From an uncultured Tolumonas sp. (GTDB taxonomy: Bacteria > Pseudomonadota > Gammaproteobacteria > Enterobacterales > Aeromonadaceae), in assembly GCF_963678185.1 (NCBI RefSeq), contig NZ_OY782757.1:806001-870000 (forward strand): DNA of 64,000 nt, given 5' to 3'. The notes beneath the pieces are model-generated. The model had not been told where the DNA came from and did not search any database. It worked only from the letters and a program-made list of their open reading frames with translations. Each line of letters opens with the position of its first letter. Position 1 is the stretch's first letter. This document shows, piece after piece, positions 53,229-62,342 of the stretch. A program made the translations under genes and the position numbers.

Positions 53229-54769
53229 CATCGGGCTATATTACCTGAAAAATCCATAACATAACGAGTCGCTCGTTGCGCCAGTCGCCAAAACACCAAT
53301 GCATAGAGAAGTGCAGCCAGATCTACCCAAAGGAACGCCGTTTTCAAGGTGACAAACCCGGCAAATAGCTGACTATGGTTAACCCATAAATCCACCAGTG
53401 GTATCAAGAACGTGATACCCGCACAGCCATAAAGCAGCTCGCTGCGACCTTGCGCAATCGGGCGAATAAAGCTGTAGAGCATAGTGATGCCCCAGACGAT
53501 AAAAAATGCTTTCGTCTGTAACGTGGCAATATTCGGGTGCTCAGCCATCACGGTGGAAAAGACAAACAACGACGAGATGGCAATACAACAACCAATGCAG
53601 AAACCATTGGTCAGTTTAGCCATCGTGATGCCCTGCCGCTGGATCTTTAGTTGTCGATTTTTCAGTTGCGCGTTGATCCAAAGCTGGTTGCCGGAATAAA
53701 ACAGAAAACAGCCGCCAATCCCCAACATGGCATACAACAGTCGAATGGCTATGCCGCCAAAATCACCAAAATGCAGGGAATAAAGCCCCATCATCATGCC
53801 GTGGTTTAACGATTCATTATCGCCGGTTTGATCTTGCAGTAACTGGCCCGTAATTGCGTTCAGTACCACCAACTTATTTTGGCTTAATTGTTTTTCCTGC
53901 TGTGCGACAATCTCAACTTGTGTCGAACTATCACCATAATTTTTGTAATGCAGCCATTTGGGTGTAAATTCCGCGGCCTCAGGCAACTTCCGCAATAAAA
54001 GATCGGCAGGAATAGGCACTTGCACTACACCCGTTCGCTGCGCACTGCTCATTGGCATAAAAGTTTGCCCGGTTGCCGAGTAAAGTTGCTGATCAAAAAT
54101 AGCGCTATTAAACAGACCATACAGCAGTGCTGACAGCCCCCAGATCGCACCGGTCCAGGCAAATATCAGATGAAAAGGCAGACTGATCACACCAATCAAA
54201 TTATGCAGATCAAGCCAATGCCGGCGCTCGCCTTGTTGCTTGCGTAATAACCAAAAATCTTTCGTTAATCGCGGCAAATGAATCACAATACCAGTCACCA
54301 GTGCCAAGGCGTAAAGCAGACTGACCACACCTAAAAATGTCCGGCCCGTCATACCGGGGATCGCCAGCGAGAAATGCACTTGATTGATTAAATGCGCCAG
54401 ATCGCCTGTTTCTATTTTTTCCTCTTCCGCTGATTGCAACCCAGCTTGAGTTACCATCTGCCGTTCCGGCTTGCCTGTTTCCATCCACATAAAACGTAAT
54501 TGTGCTTCATGTTCGCCCGGCAATATCATCCAAAACTCATCACTGGCTTGCGGGTGTAACGCGATAAAACGATCCAACCATGCTTGATATTCTGCGGGTG
54601 ATGCTGTGGCTTGGGCTCTTAATTCTGGCTGCTGCCACTGCGTGACTTCTCCTCGAAATAAGGTGATCACGCCAGCATAAAAAGCCACAAACAACACCAT
54701 ACCAGCAATCAAACCAACCCAGGTATGCAAACGACGAAAAACAGAAATATCAGAAGATGGCATCGCCAT
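53225..54769 (-). CDS. PepSY-associated membrane (ferric reductase-like) protein
   Basis: 514 residues from ATG 54769, two bases after the preceding small gene's stop. Helices near the start (HTWVGLIAGMVLFVAFYAGVITLF), PepSY-type periplasmic segments, then three to six more helices with LHNLIGVISLPFHLIFAWTGAIWGLS and LHFGDFGGIAIRLLYAMLGIGG. Histidines in the first and later helices fit a haem-binding PepSY_TM protein as found beside siderophore uptake genes. With tonB-exbBD upstream, a role in periplasmic or inner-membrane ferric-siderophore reduction is likely but unproven. Confidence 0.82.
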   Translation of the reverse strand: MAMPSSDISVFRRLHTWVGLIAGMVLFVAFYAGVITLFRGEVTQWQQPELRAQATASPAEYQAWLDRFIALHPQASDEFWMILPGEHEAQLRFMWMETGKPERQMVTQAGLQSAEEEKIETGDLAHLINQVHFSLAIPGMTGRTFLGVVSLLYALALVTGIVIHLPRLTKDFWLLRKQQGERRHWLDLHNLIGVISLPFHLIFAWTGAIWGLSALLYGLFNSAIFDQQLYSATGQTFMPMSSAQRTGVVQVPIPADLLLRKLPEAAEFTPKWLHYKNYGDSSTQVEIVAQQEKQLSQNKLVVLNAITGQLLQDQTGDNESLNHGMMMGLYSLHFGDFGGIAIRLLYAMLGIGGCFLFYSGNQLWINAQLKNRQLKIQRQGITMAKLTNGFCIGCCIAISSLFVFSTVMAEHPNIATLQTKAFFIVWGITMLYSFIRPIAQGRSELLYGCAGITFLIPLVDLWVNHSQLFAGFVTLKTAFLWVDLAALLYALVFWRLAQRATRYVMDFSGNIARC

Positions 54770-54771
54770 GA

Positions 54772-55032
54772 TTAACCAACCAGATGAAAATGCTTCAATG
54801 AAAGAAAGAGTGGAATCAGGATCGCATTGGCTGAACCCAGCCAAATGAATGTTTTTTTAGGTTTTTGCGCCAAAGCCCAGCCCGTCAGAACAATCCAGCA
54901 TGGGAAAAACAGCAACAAAGCTGGCACCCAAAGCGATTGCCAGTTACCCGGTGGAATATAGGCCAGCAACCCGCACAACGCGGCAGATAACGGAAACCCC
55001 AGCACTGCGCCAGATAATAATCGAGACCACAT
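54772..55032 (-). CDS. Small membrane protein of the TonB operon (1)
   Basis: 86 residues, three hydrophobic segments (LLSGAVLGFPLSAALCGLLAYI, WVPALLLFFPCWIVLTGWALA, SANAILIPLFLSLKHFHL). Its start overlaps the preceding stop (TGATG) and the PepSY gene follows two bases after its stop, so it is certainly part of the operon. Similar small proteins accompany PepSY proteins in iron-uptake loci; no function known. Confidence 0.75.
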   Translation of the reverse strand: MWSRLLSGAVLGFPLSAALCGLLAYIPPGNWQSLWVPALLLFFPCWIVLTGWALAQKPKKTFIWLGSANAILIPLFLSLKHFHLVG

Positions 55033-55292
55033 CAGCGCAACCCCGGCTTATGCTTTATATGTGTAAACAAAAACGGGATCACAATGGCCGCAAACATAAG
55101 CATGACGCTCAGAGAAAAAACCCCAGCCCAAAAACCAAAACGGAAAATACAAACCAGTAACGCCAGACCAAATGCCATGCGAGCCGTCGATTTAGCTGCC
55201 TGTCTCTGCAGCGGCCACGCCAGTAATTTGTGCTTTAAGGCATAAAGACAAGTAACAACGATGGCAGTACAAACCAAACTGAATATCACCAT
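55032..55292 (-). CDS. Small membrane protein of the TonB operon (2)
   Basis: 86 residues with two or three helices (IFSLVCTAIVVTCLYAL, MAFGLALLVCIFRFGFWAGVF, LSVMLMFAAIVIPFLF) and a basic C-terminus. It starts two bases after exbD ends. It resembles DUF3325/DUF3649-type partners of PepSY proteins in layout, but I cannot fix the family by eye. Confidence 0.72.
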   Translation of the reverse strand: MVIFSLVCTAIVVTCLYALKHKLLAWPLQRQAAKSTARMAFGLALLVCIFRFGFWAGVFSLSVMLMFAAIVIPFLFTHIKHKPGLR

Positions 55293-55294
55293 GG

Positions 55295-55714
55295 TTACTC
55301 TCCTGTTGGTTCACTGACAAATGCAATCTTGCTCACCCCTGAGCGGGAGGAAAGCGCCATAATGTCGGCCACTTTGCCATAATCCAGATTACGATCAGCA
55401 TGAATATGTAATTCAGGTACGGGTTGTTGCTTCGCCGCATTCTGCAGACGTAGTTCCAACGTTTCCCGGCTAATCGCCTCGCCACTCCAGAACAATTCGC
55501 CGCTGGCTTTCAGTGCCAGCTTAATATCATCATTTTTGATATCTTCCGGTGAACTGCTTGCTTGCGGTAAATCGACCTTTACAGCATTACTGAGTAAAGG
55601 GGCTGTGATCATAAATACGATCAGTAGCACGAGCATGACGTCGATTAGAGGGATCATGTTGATCTCGCTTTGTGGCTGCCCACCGCCTTCGTCAGATAAT
55701 TTACCAAACGCCAT
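55295..55714 (-). CDS. exbD: Biopolymer transport protein ExbD
   Basis: 139 residues. Single N-terminal helix with the essential Asp (INMIPLIDVMLVLLIVFMITAPLL) followed by a periplasmic domain. It couples proton flow to TonB movement together with ExbB. Its ATG overlaps the exbB stop (TAATG). Confidence 0.94.
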   Translation of the reverse strand: MAFGKLSDEGGGQPQSEINMIPLIDVMLVLLIVFMITAPLLSNAVKVDLPQASSSPEDIKNDDIKLALKASGELFWSGEAISRETLELRLQNAAKQQPVPELHIHADRNLDYGKVADIMALSSRSGVSKIAFVSEPTGE

Positions 55715-56472
55715 TACGCTTCCCCTGCCTGTAATTCAGTCACGACAGAACGAGACATTTTAGCTTGTGGCGGGGATGCAGCTTTCGCGTGCCCCGTGGT
55801 CAGCAAAGCAAATACGTCATGCGCAAAACCATCGAGCTCCGCCAGATAAACCCGATTTACGCGCACAAAAGCGTTGTAAGCCAGCACCGCCGGCAAGGCA
55901 ACCGCCAGACCAAATGCGGTCATGATCAACGCTTCACCGACGGGGCCAGCCACTTTGTCTAATGTGCTCTGGCCGGAAATACTGATCCCCAGCAAAGCGT
56001 TATAAATACCCCACACCGTGCCAAACAAACCAACGAATGGCGCAGCGGAACCCACGGAAGCTAACAAGGTTAATCCGGCTTCCAGACGCAGCGTGCTACG
56101 AGTTACTGAGCGGCGCAGCGCACGTAACACAAACTCCTCTCGAGACCCCATTTCAACCAAACCCTGCTCCAGATTTTGCACATGACGTGCAGCCTGCAAC
56201 CCGCTGATTATCAGTTCTGCACAAGGTTCTGGCTTAACTTGTTTTAATACCTGTTCTTCGACCTGTTTCAGATTTCGGCAACCCCAGAAAGCGTCAAGAA
56301 AAGCTTTACTATTCCGGCGTAATATCCAACTCTGATAAATCTTTAAAACAATCCAATACCAGGTCGCAATAGACATGAGAAGCAGTAAAACAACCGGAAT
56401 TAAACCCATCCCTGTCGTGTGGGCTAATACATGGGCTAACCCCATTTGTGTTATTTCTTGCTGTGTTTCCAT
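55714..56472 (-). CDS. exbB: MotA/TolQ/ExbB family proton channel ExbB
   Basis: 252 residues with three helices: TGMGLIPVVLLLLMSIATWYWIV, then LEAGLTLLASVGSAAPFVGLFGTVWGIYNAL and GEALIMTAFGLAVALPAVLAYNAFV, the last two lining the channel. The GLFGTVWGI and T-x-x-G-L-A-V-A-L-P signatures are standard. It starts six bases after tonB ends. Confidence 0.94.
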   Translation of the reverse strand: METQQEITQMGLAHVLAHTTGMGLIPVVLLLLMSIATWYWIVLKIYQSWILRRNSKAFLDAFWGCRNLKQVEEQVLKQVKPEPCAELIISGLQAARHVQNLEQGLVEMGSREEFVLRALRRSVTRSTLRLEAGLTLLASVGSAAPFVGLFGTVWGIYNALLGISISGQSTLDKVAGPVGEALIMTAFGLAVALPAVLAYNAFVRVNRVYLAELDGFAHDVFALLTTGHAKAASPPQAKMSRSVVTELQAGEA

Positions 56473-56478
56473 CTTTTA

Positions 56479-57177
56479 TCAGCTCCTTAATTTGAACGAA
56501 ACGGGCACAATCACCCAGCCTTCGATGGATTGGTCGCCCCGTTTTGCCGGCACAAAACGCCAGCGTTTTACGGCATTTAATGCCGCATCATCTAAACGGG
56601 GAAAACCACTACTTTTAAACAGTTGCACACCTAATGCATTACCTTCCTCGGAAACATGCACCTGCAATTTTACGATTCCTTCCTCTTCCAGCATCCGGGA
56701 ACGACGTGGATAAACCGGTGCCGGATTCGATAAATAAGCAGCATTAAATTTTGGCGCTTCAACCGGTGCCGGTGCGATTGCTGCTTTTACTGGCGCAGGT
56801 TTCCGTTGTTGCATCGGAGCAGAAACTGGCGGTTCTGTTTTCGGTTTGCTCTCGGGCTTAACCGGCTTCACCACCGGCTTTGGTTTTTTAAGTGGCTTAG
56901 GTTTCACTTTCACCGGCGAAGGCTTTTTTATTTCCGGTGGCGGCAATGGTTCAGGCTCTACCACCGGTTGCGGCTCAACGGCAGGCTCAGGTTTTAGCTC
57001 TTCTGCCGGTGTCACCCAACGCACCGTTAATGGTGTCGCAGCCGCCATTTCAGGTTTCGCTGCCGCTGATTGATAATTCAGCATGCCTGCCAGCGCGAGC
57101 AGATGCAGAAGAACAACCCCACCGAACACCGGCAACCCAGAGCGAGTTTGTGAATAAGAAACAGCGTCAGAAATCAT
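56479..57177 (-). CDS. tonB: Energy transducer TonB
   Basis: 232 residues from ATG 57177. A GTG 45 bases earlier lies inside the operator palindrome and is rejected, though no strong ribosome site favours either. One N-terminal helix (LPVFGGVVLLHLLALAGML) contains the conserved His. A Pro/Lys/Glu-rich periplasmic spacer runs from about 50 to 145, and the C-terminal TonB domain contains NPAPVYPRRSRMLEEEGIVKL and ALNAVKRWRFVPA. It energises outer-membrane siderophore receptors, none of which is in the window. Confidence 0.93.
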   Translation of the reverse strand: MISDAVSYSQTRSGLPVFGGVVLLHLLALAGMLNYQSAAAKPEMAAATPLTVRWVTPAEELKPEPAVEPQPVVEPEPLPPPEIKKPSPVKVKPKPLKKPKPVVKPVKPESKPKTEPPVSAPMQQRKPAPVKAAIAPAPVEAPKFNAAYLSNPAPVYPRRSRMLEEEGIVKLQVHVSEEGNALGVQLFKSSGFPRLDDAALNAVKRWRFVPAKRGDQSIEGWVIVPVSFKLRS

Positions 57178-57218
57178 CGCTATTGCATCGAATCGGATAA
57201 AAACAATAGGATTATCAT

Positions 57219-57271
57219 ACACCGAACAAATCTAAATGATAACCATTATTATTTAGATTTGTTCGGTGTAA
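57219..57271. promoter_or_regulatory. Fur-like box inside a 53-bp perfect inverted repeat
   Basis: Arms TACACCGAACAAATCTAAAT (57219-57238) and ATTTAGATTTGTTCGGTGTA (57252-57271) are perfectly complementary around GATAACCATTATT. The centre with flanking bases, AATGATAACCATTATTATT, resembles the 19-bp Fur consensus. It lies 42 bp upstream of tonB and 108 bp upstream of the divergent gene. Confidence 0.8.
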
Positions 57272-57379
57272 CTTTCATTCATAATTTCAAATGAATTAAA
57301 GTCATAAAAAATCGCTGTCAGAAAACGTCAGAGGCGTATCATCTGCAGTGAGAAATTTTGTTGTGGAAGAACATCGAGA

Positions 57380-58462
57380 ATGGGTAAATTCCAGCCTGAA
57401 AAGATGCATTTCATGTTGCAATGGCTGTGTCTGATACTAATTTCAGCGCTTTTTGCTTTTGTAATGGAACTCATCAACCTGCCCGGCGCTTTGTTACTTG
57501 GCCCCATGCTCGCCGGTATTGTCTGGAGTTTACAAGGCGGTTCATTACAAATTCATCGCAATCTGTTTGTCGGCGCACAAGCTATTATCGGCTGCCTGGT
57601 TGCCCAGTCGATCTCATCCGGCATGCTTCCCACCTTTGCGCAGCACTGGTCTTTATTTCTATTTATCGTGTTATCAACCATTGCCGCCAGCAGTTTAATG
57701 GGCTGGGTGATCAGTAAATTACACGTATTACCTGGTACAACCGCCATTTGGGGCTCCTCCCCCGGCGCCGCAGCGGCGATGGTGTTAATGGCCGAAGAAT
57801 TTGGTGCTGACGCTCGTCTGGTTGCCTTTATGCAATATTTACGGGTCATCGTGGTCGCCAGTGCCGCTTCTATTATTGCGCGCTTTTGGGTGGATACCTC
57901 TGCCGCAACGGCAATACCGATCATCTGGTTTCCACCTTTACAATGGGCCACCGCCGAAACAGTATTACTGGCCTTGGCAGGTATAGGCATTGCGCGTCTG
58001 GCGCGCATTCCTTCGGGTGCCATGCTGGTGCCAATGCTGCTCGGCATGGCATTACAAAGTGGTCATTTATTGAAAATAGACTTGCCGGAATGGTTACTCA
58101 GCATGGCTTATGCGGTAATGGGCTGGCGTATTGGTCTTGGATTCACTCGCCAAGTTTTGAAACATGCAATACGGGCTCTGCCACAAATCGTCTTCTCGAT
58201 TGTCTTATTGGTTGGTTTTTGTGGTGCCTTAGCATGGTGGTTAGTACAACACTTCCATCTTGATCCTTTGACTGCTTATCTCGCCACTAGCCCCGGTGGT
58301 ATGGATTCTATCGCCGTCATTGCCGCCAGTAGCCATAACGTTGATTTGGAATTTGTCATGGCGCTGCAGACCGTTCGTCTGTTTCTGGTGATATTCCTTG
58401 GCCCAGCCCTTGCCCGAATCATCGCGCGCAAAACCATTACAGAATCATCTATTGCCGGTTAA
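57380..58462 (+). CDS. AbrB-family membrane protein (putative transporter)
   Basis: 360 residues with about ten helices in two similar halves. The first holds LPGALLLGPMLAGIVWSL, the second IPSGAMLVPMLLGMALQSG, the AbrB duplication. The conserved WGSSPGAAAAMVLMAEEFGAD and TSPGGMDSIAVIAASSHNVD loops pair with these halves. The family is named after a cyanobacterial protein and is an uncharacterised inner-membrane transporter group. The start could be 57380 or 57404. Confidence 0.82.
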   Translation: MGKFQPEKMHFMLQWLCLILISALFAFVMELINLPGALLLGPMLAGIVWSLQGGSLQIHRNLFVGAQAIIGCLVAQSISSGMLPTFAQHWSLFLFIVLSTIAASSLMGWVISKLHVLPGTTAIWGSSPGAAAAMVLMAEEFGADARLVAFMQYLRVIVVASAASIIARFWVDTSAATAIPIIWFPPLQWATAETVLLALAGIGIARLARIPSGAMLVPMLLGMALQSGHLLKIDLPEWLLSMAYAVMGWRIGLGFTRQVLKHAIRALPQIVFSIVLLVGFCGALAWWLVQHFHLDPLTAYLATSPGGMDSIAVIAASSHNVDLEFVMALQTVRLFLVIFLGPALARIIARKTITESSIAG

Positions 58463-58547
58463 GCGTTGTCGGTTACGCGATTGTTTCTGGTGATAGCCGA
58501 AAGGTTGTGGTAATTTCGCCGGCCGCGATAAACGAGGAAGATCTGCT

Positions 58548-59837
58548 ATGTACGCTGGCCTAGACTTTGGAACATCAAACTCAGCATTAGGTATCTGGGA
58601 AGACAACCAGCCTAAACTGCTAACACTGGATAATGGCAGCCGCTTTATTTCCTCGACGGTTTATATCGGTAAATCGCAACAATTCATGCAATTGCGCCCA
58701 CAAGATCAAACGCTGGCCCACGCCATGAGTGGTGACGGTGAAAAGATCTTCGGTAACGATGCGATCAGCAAATTTCTGGAATCGCCGGAAGATGGTTTCT
58801 TCGTAAAATCGCCAAAATCATTCTTAGGTGCGCGTCTCAAACCACAACAGCTGCTGACTTATGAAAAAATTGTTCGTCTGATGATGAGCAATATCAAACG
58901 TCTGGGCGAAGCACAAACAGCGCAACCTATTGAATCGATCGTGATTGGTAAACCGGTTAAATTTCATGGCACGCAGGGCGAACAAGGTAATCAGCAAGCA
59001 GTGCAAGTGCTGACTTCTGCCGCCACCGATGCCGGTTTCAAACGCATCGAATTTCAGTTTGAACCAATTGCAGCAGCACTGGATTACGAACGATCACTGA
59101 ATGAAAACCTGACTGCGCTGATTGTCGACATCGGCGGTGGTACGACTGACTGCTCCATGATCAAAGTGGGTCCGGCTTATCGTGAGCTGACCGACCGCAA
59201 CGAATCGATCTTAGGTTATTCCGGCGACCGTATCGGTGGTCTGGATCTGGATATCAAGCTCGCATTCCGCCAATTAGCACCGTTGTTTGGCAAAGATGAG
59301 CTGCTGAAAACCGGTTTACCAACCCCGGCGAATATCTTCTGGAATGCAGTTTGTATTAACAACGTTGATGCACAAACCACTTTCTACTCTGCTGTAAATG
59401 GCCGTGAAATTCATAAGCTATTACGCGACGCCCGCCCTGATACGGTGCTCGATCGTTTACTGCATATTTATGAAAGCATGCTCAGTTACCACATCAGCCA
59501 AAGCGCGGAAGGGGCAAAAATTGCCTTATCATCCACGGAAGTGACTTCCGTTGATATGGCTTATCTCGAAGCAGGTTTACGTACTGACATTAACCGCGAG
59601 CAACTACAAACTGCGATCAGTAATGAGCTGAATAAATTCATCAGTCTGATGAAGGAAGTTGAGCAGCAAGCCCAGGTTGCACCCGATGTCATTTACGTAA
59701 CCGGCGGTACTGCGCGCTCACCTATCGTTGATGCGTATATTCGTGCTGCCTACCCTGATGCACGCATCATTTTCGGTGATCTGTTTGGTAGTGTGGCCTC
59801 GGGTTTAACGACTTGGGCACACCGTATATTCAGTTAA
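58548..59837 (+). CDS. yegD: Hsp70-family molecular chaperone-like protein YegD
   Basis: 429 residues, close to E. coli YegD. Only the actin-like ATPase part of Hsp70 is present. Phosphate 1 motif GLDFGTSNSALGIW, then PIAAALDYER, IVDIGGGTTDCSMI and the adenosine motif VTGGTARSPIVDAYI. There is no canonical substrate-binding domain. Its cellular partner is unknown. RBS GAGGAAGA. Confidence 0.9.
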   Translation: MYAGLDFGTSNSALGIWEDNQPKLLTLDNGSRFISSTVYIGKSQQFMQLRPQDQTLAHAMSGDGEKIFGNDAISKFLESPEDGFFVKSPKSFLGARLKPQQLLTYEKIVRLMMSNIKRLGEAQTAQPIESIVIGKPVKFHGTQGEQGNQQAVQVLTSAATDAGFKRIEFQFEPIAAALDYERSLNENLTALIVDIGGGTTDCSMIKVGPAYRELTDRNESILGYSGDRIGGLDLDIKLAFRQLAPLFGKDELLKTGLPTPANIFWNAVCINNVDAQTTFYSAVNGREIHKLLRDARPDTVLDRLLHIYESMLSYHISQSAEGAKIALSSTEVTSVDMAYLEAGLRTDINREQLQTAISNELNKFISLMKEVEQQAQVAPDVIYVTGGTARSPIVDAYIRAAYPDARIIFGDLFGSVASGLTTWAHRIFS

Positions 59838-59870
59838 TACACACGGATGATATCGGTCACAGCACCGATA

Positions 59871-60194
59871 TCATCGAATAATTGCAACACCCACCACGAT
59901 AACGACACACAGCAACCCAAACGCAAGTGCCCCGATTTTTTTCTGTTCTTCCAGCGTAAAAGTTTGCGCCTGTTTTTGCTCTTTCACCCAGTTCAGTAAT
60001 TCATTGTTTTGAATACGGACTTGTCTTTTTATGACCAGATAATAGCCAGAATCTAACGGCGGTTTTTTAATGATGTGATAACGGATCGATTTGATAAACC
60101 GGATCGCCTCTTTTTTACTGTTGGTTTCAAAAACCTGATACGCCCCAGTGATCACATGACGATAAATTACATATTTGCTGTTTGATTGCTGCAT
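59871..60194 (-). CDS. Hypothetical tail-anchored membrane protein
   Basis: 107 residues. The soluble basic N-terminal part (YVIYRHVITGAYQVFETNSKKEAIRFIKS) resembles a small alpha/beta domain. A C-terminal helix at about 87-105 (GALAFGLLCVVIVVGVAII) would anchor it in the membrane. Family not recognised. It lies 11 bases downstream of the SDR gene and is probably co-transcribed. Confidence 0.65.
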   Translation of the reverse strand: MQQSNSKYVIYRHVITGAYQVFETNSKKEAIRFIKSIRYHIIKKPPLDSGYYLVIKRQVRIQNNELLNWVKEQKQAQTFTLEEQKKIGALAFGLLCVVIVVGVAIIR

Positions 60195-60205
60195 GGCCCA
60201 TTAAC

Positions 60206-60916
60206 TCAGCTAAATACGGCAATGCGCGTGCCGCTCGTTGCATCAGAATGTAATATTTTTACCACACCAATAGCAACCTGATCAGGCGTTCTCAACTCAC
60301 CCGATTCTTTACGATGGATGAAATAATCCACCGCCGGAAAATCATTTTTATGTGAACTGCGGATCAGCGACTGCATGTCGGTATCCATCACACCGGGGTC
60401 AACATTCAACATCACAAACGGTGATGTCTCACTCTCCTGCTCTACAGCCACTGTGCGCACATAACTTTCCAGCCCCGCTTTAGCGGAACAATACAGCGAC
60501 CATCCGGAATAGGCTTTTAAGGCTGCACCGGATGAAATACTTGCAACGATTTTCCGGCATGGATGTGACTGGAAATGTTTGACCACTTCACTCATGAACA
60601 AAATGGCACTGGTGAAATTGATATTAATATTAGCTAAAACCGCCATCGAATTTTTCTTCGACGTTGGCCCAATAGGGCTCAGTGATGCGGCATTGCTGAC
60701 CACGACAATTTCATCCCACTGTTTTGTCGCCAAGGCTTCCAGATTTGCAGACAGTGCCGGCAACATGAGTTCTGGCGCGGAAAAATCCAGTTTGATGGAA
60801 TACGCATGCGGTGCGCTACGTGAAAACTCCACCACCTGATAGCCAGCCACAAGAAGCTTTTCGGCTATCGCATGCCCTAGACCCTTAGACCCGCCGCTGA
60901 TGATGGCTAATTTCAT
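60206..60916 (-). CDS. Short-chain dehydrogenase/reductase
   Basis: 236 residues. NAD(P) motif SGGSKGLGHAIAEKL, the NAAS motif in VVVSNAASLSPIG, catalytic Ser in ASISSGAAL and Tyr/Lys in SLYCSAKAG. The layout resembles sepiapterin/benzil reductase-type SDRs. Ser-Arg-Ser after strand 2 suggests NADPH preference. Substrate unknown. Confidence 0.85.
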   Translation of the reverse strand: MKLAIISGGSKGLGHAIAEKLLVAGYQVVEFSRSAPHAYSIKLDFSAPELMLPALSANLEALATKQWDEIVVVSNAASLSPIGPTSKKNSMAVLANININFTSAILFMSEVVKHFQSHPCRKIVASISSGAALKAYSGWSLYCSAKAGLESYVRTVAVEQESETSPFVMLNVDPGVMDTDMQSLIRSSHKNDFPAVDYFIHRKESGELRTPDQVAIGVVKILHSDATSGTRIAVFS

Positions 60917-61019
60917 GGTAATTCCTTATTACAGAGATAATGAATCTCGACCGAATTCGGTAAATTGTATATCACGATAGACAACCTGCAGAATAAGAAT
61001 TACTCACCAATATTTATGT

Positions 61020-61754
61020 TTATAAACGCTCGTGGAAATCAGACAAGCCTTGTTTCCAGTAACTGCCAACACTCAAATCTTTCGATGAATGATTTTTATC
61101 CGTTAATAATATCTGTTTTACTGTCGCCATCGAACTGGCTTCGCCGGCACACCAGATAAACCCGTCACCAGCAGCTAAATTCAACGACTTAACCGCTGCA
61201 ATTAAGGCATCAGAATCCGTCATCCAGGTTGCAACTACTTCTGTTTGCGTTTGGAATTGCCGGCTATCGTCAAGATCAACAACCTGCACAATGACAGTCG
61301 TACGAGCATGTTGTGGTAACTCTTCAATTCGACGATGAATGGCGGGCAGTGCCGTCGCATCACCGATCAATACATACCAATCATAATCCATTGGAATAAT
61401 CATTGATCCTCTTGGTCCGCCAATGCTCACGCGTTGCCCAACCGTTGCCTGCTGAGCCCATGCTGATGCATCACCACCATCATGCAAGGCAAACTCGATG
61501 GTCAATTCTCGTTTTTCAACGTTAAATTCTCTCGGTGTGTAATCGCGACGAACAGCCTCGCCTTTGGCGTTGGTGAACATAAATTTGATGTGATCATCAA
61601 ATGATAAAGAAGTGAAATCAGCCAGCGCCTCACCGGCAAAAGTAACACTGATAAAGTTTTTACTAAGCGGTAGCACACGAACAACTTCAACTTCCCGCAT
61701 CCGTAGCTCATGACGAACACGTTTAATTTGATGTGTTGTTGGATTGAAATTCAT
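61020..61754 (-). CDS. Siderophore-interacting protein (NADPH-type ferric-siderophore reductase)
   Basis: 244 residues from ATG 61754 (AGGAATAGGT upstream). FAD-binding domain (REFNVEKRELTIEFALHDGGDASAWA, VGQRVSIGGPRGSMI) and a SIP-type NAD(P)H domain with the C-terminal GSYWKQGLSDFHERL, typical of the ViuB/YqjH family. It reduces ferric siderophores in the cytosol to release iron. It is divergent from a MarR gene 64 bp away, so its control may not be by Fur alone. Confidence 0.9.
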   Translation of the reverse strand: MNFNPTTHQIKRVRHELRMREVEVVRVLPLSKNFISVTFAGEALADFTSLSFDDHIKFMFTNAKGEAVRRDYTPREFNVEKRELTIEFALHDGGDASAWAQQATVGQRVSIGGPRGSMIIPMDYDWYVLIGDATALPAIHRRIEELPQHARTTVIVQVVDLDDSRQFQTQTEVVATWMTDSDALIAAVKSLNLAAGDGFIWCAGEASSMATVKQILLTDKNHSSKDLSVGSYWKQGLSDFHERL

Positions 61755-61764
61755 ACCTATTCCT

Positions 61765-61805
61765 GTTTGAGTTAAACTACAACTTATAATTAACAAGTTA
61801 GTTGA
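61765..61805. promoter_or_regulatory. Divergent operator region between the SIP and MarR genes
   Basis: The 64-bp gap contains AACTACAACTT and AAGTTAGTTG around an AT-rich centre, an imperfect inverted repeat of the size bound by MarR proteins. It would let the regulator control itself and the reductase. Confidence 0.5.
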
Positions 61806-61818
61806 TATTGTCAATCAT

Positions 61819-62283
61819 ATGTCTCGCAAAATAGATCAGGACGTTTTCGAATCCATACATTCATTAATGCATCTTTATCGCGCAAAGATGTATCAGGTAT
61901 TGCGTAATACCACGCTTGATCTTTCTCATATGGAACATAAAGTGCTCGGATTTTTTGCCCGCAATCCTGGCGCAACGCTGAGCGATTTAGCCGAGCATTC
62001 TGGACGTGACAAAGCACAACTAACACGTTTGATTCGCGTCTTGAAAGACAAAGGTTTAATCGAGGAAAACACCGACTCAAAAGATCGACGGAAAGTGTTA
62101 TTAAACCTCTCTGCTGATGGCAAAACGGTTCATGAAATATTACAAAAAGAGAATGTCGCTGTCTGCCAAGATGCGGTATCAACGCTAAGTGATGAAGAAT
62201 GCACAACCCTCATATCACTACTCGATAAAGTGAAAAACAACCTTGCGATTAACACTACGTCCAAAGATCTTTCTGATAGCTAA
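61819..62283 (+). CDS. MarR-family transcriptional regulator
   Basis: 154 residues with the winged HTH (MEHKVLGFFARNPGATLSDLAEHSGRDKAQLTRLIRVLKDKGLIEENTDSKDRRKVLLNLSADG). The DxRxxx wing sequence is present. It is divergent from the siderophore reductase gene and probably represses it. The ligand is unknown. It is followed 59 bp later by bluB. Confidence 0.88.
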   Translation: MSRKIDQDVFESIHSLMHLYRAKMYQVLRNTTLDLSHMEHKVLGFFARNPGATLSDLAEHSGRDKAQLTRLIRVLKDKGLIEENTDSKDRRKVLLNLSADGKTVHEILQKENVAVCQDAVSTLSDEECTTLISLLDKVKNNLAINTTSKDLSDS

Positions 62284-62342
62284 GTGTTCGGCCAATGTAT
62301 TTCCATTACGTTCAATCTAATTTTTTAGCACACGAGTAATTT

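Noticed and set aside
57178-57222. GTG start giving a longer TonB
   Set aside because: It begins inside the Fur-like palindrome, and the extra residues precede the normal TonB N-terminus.
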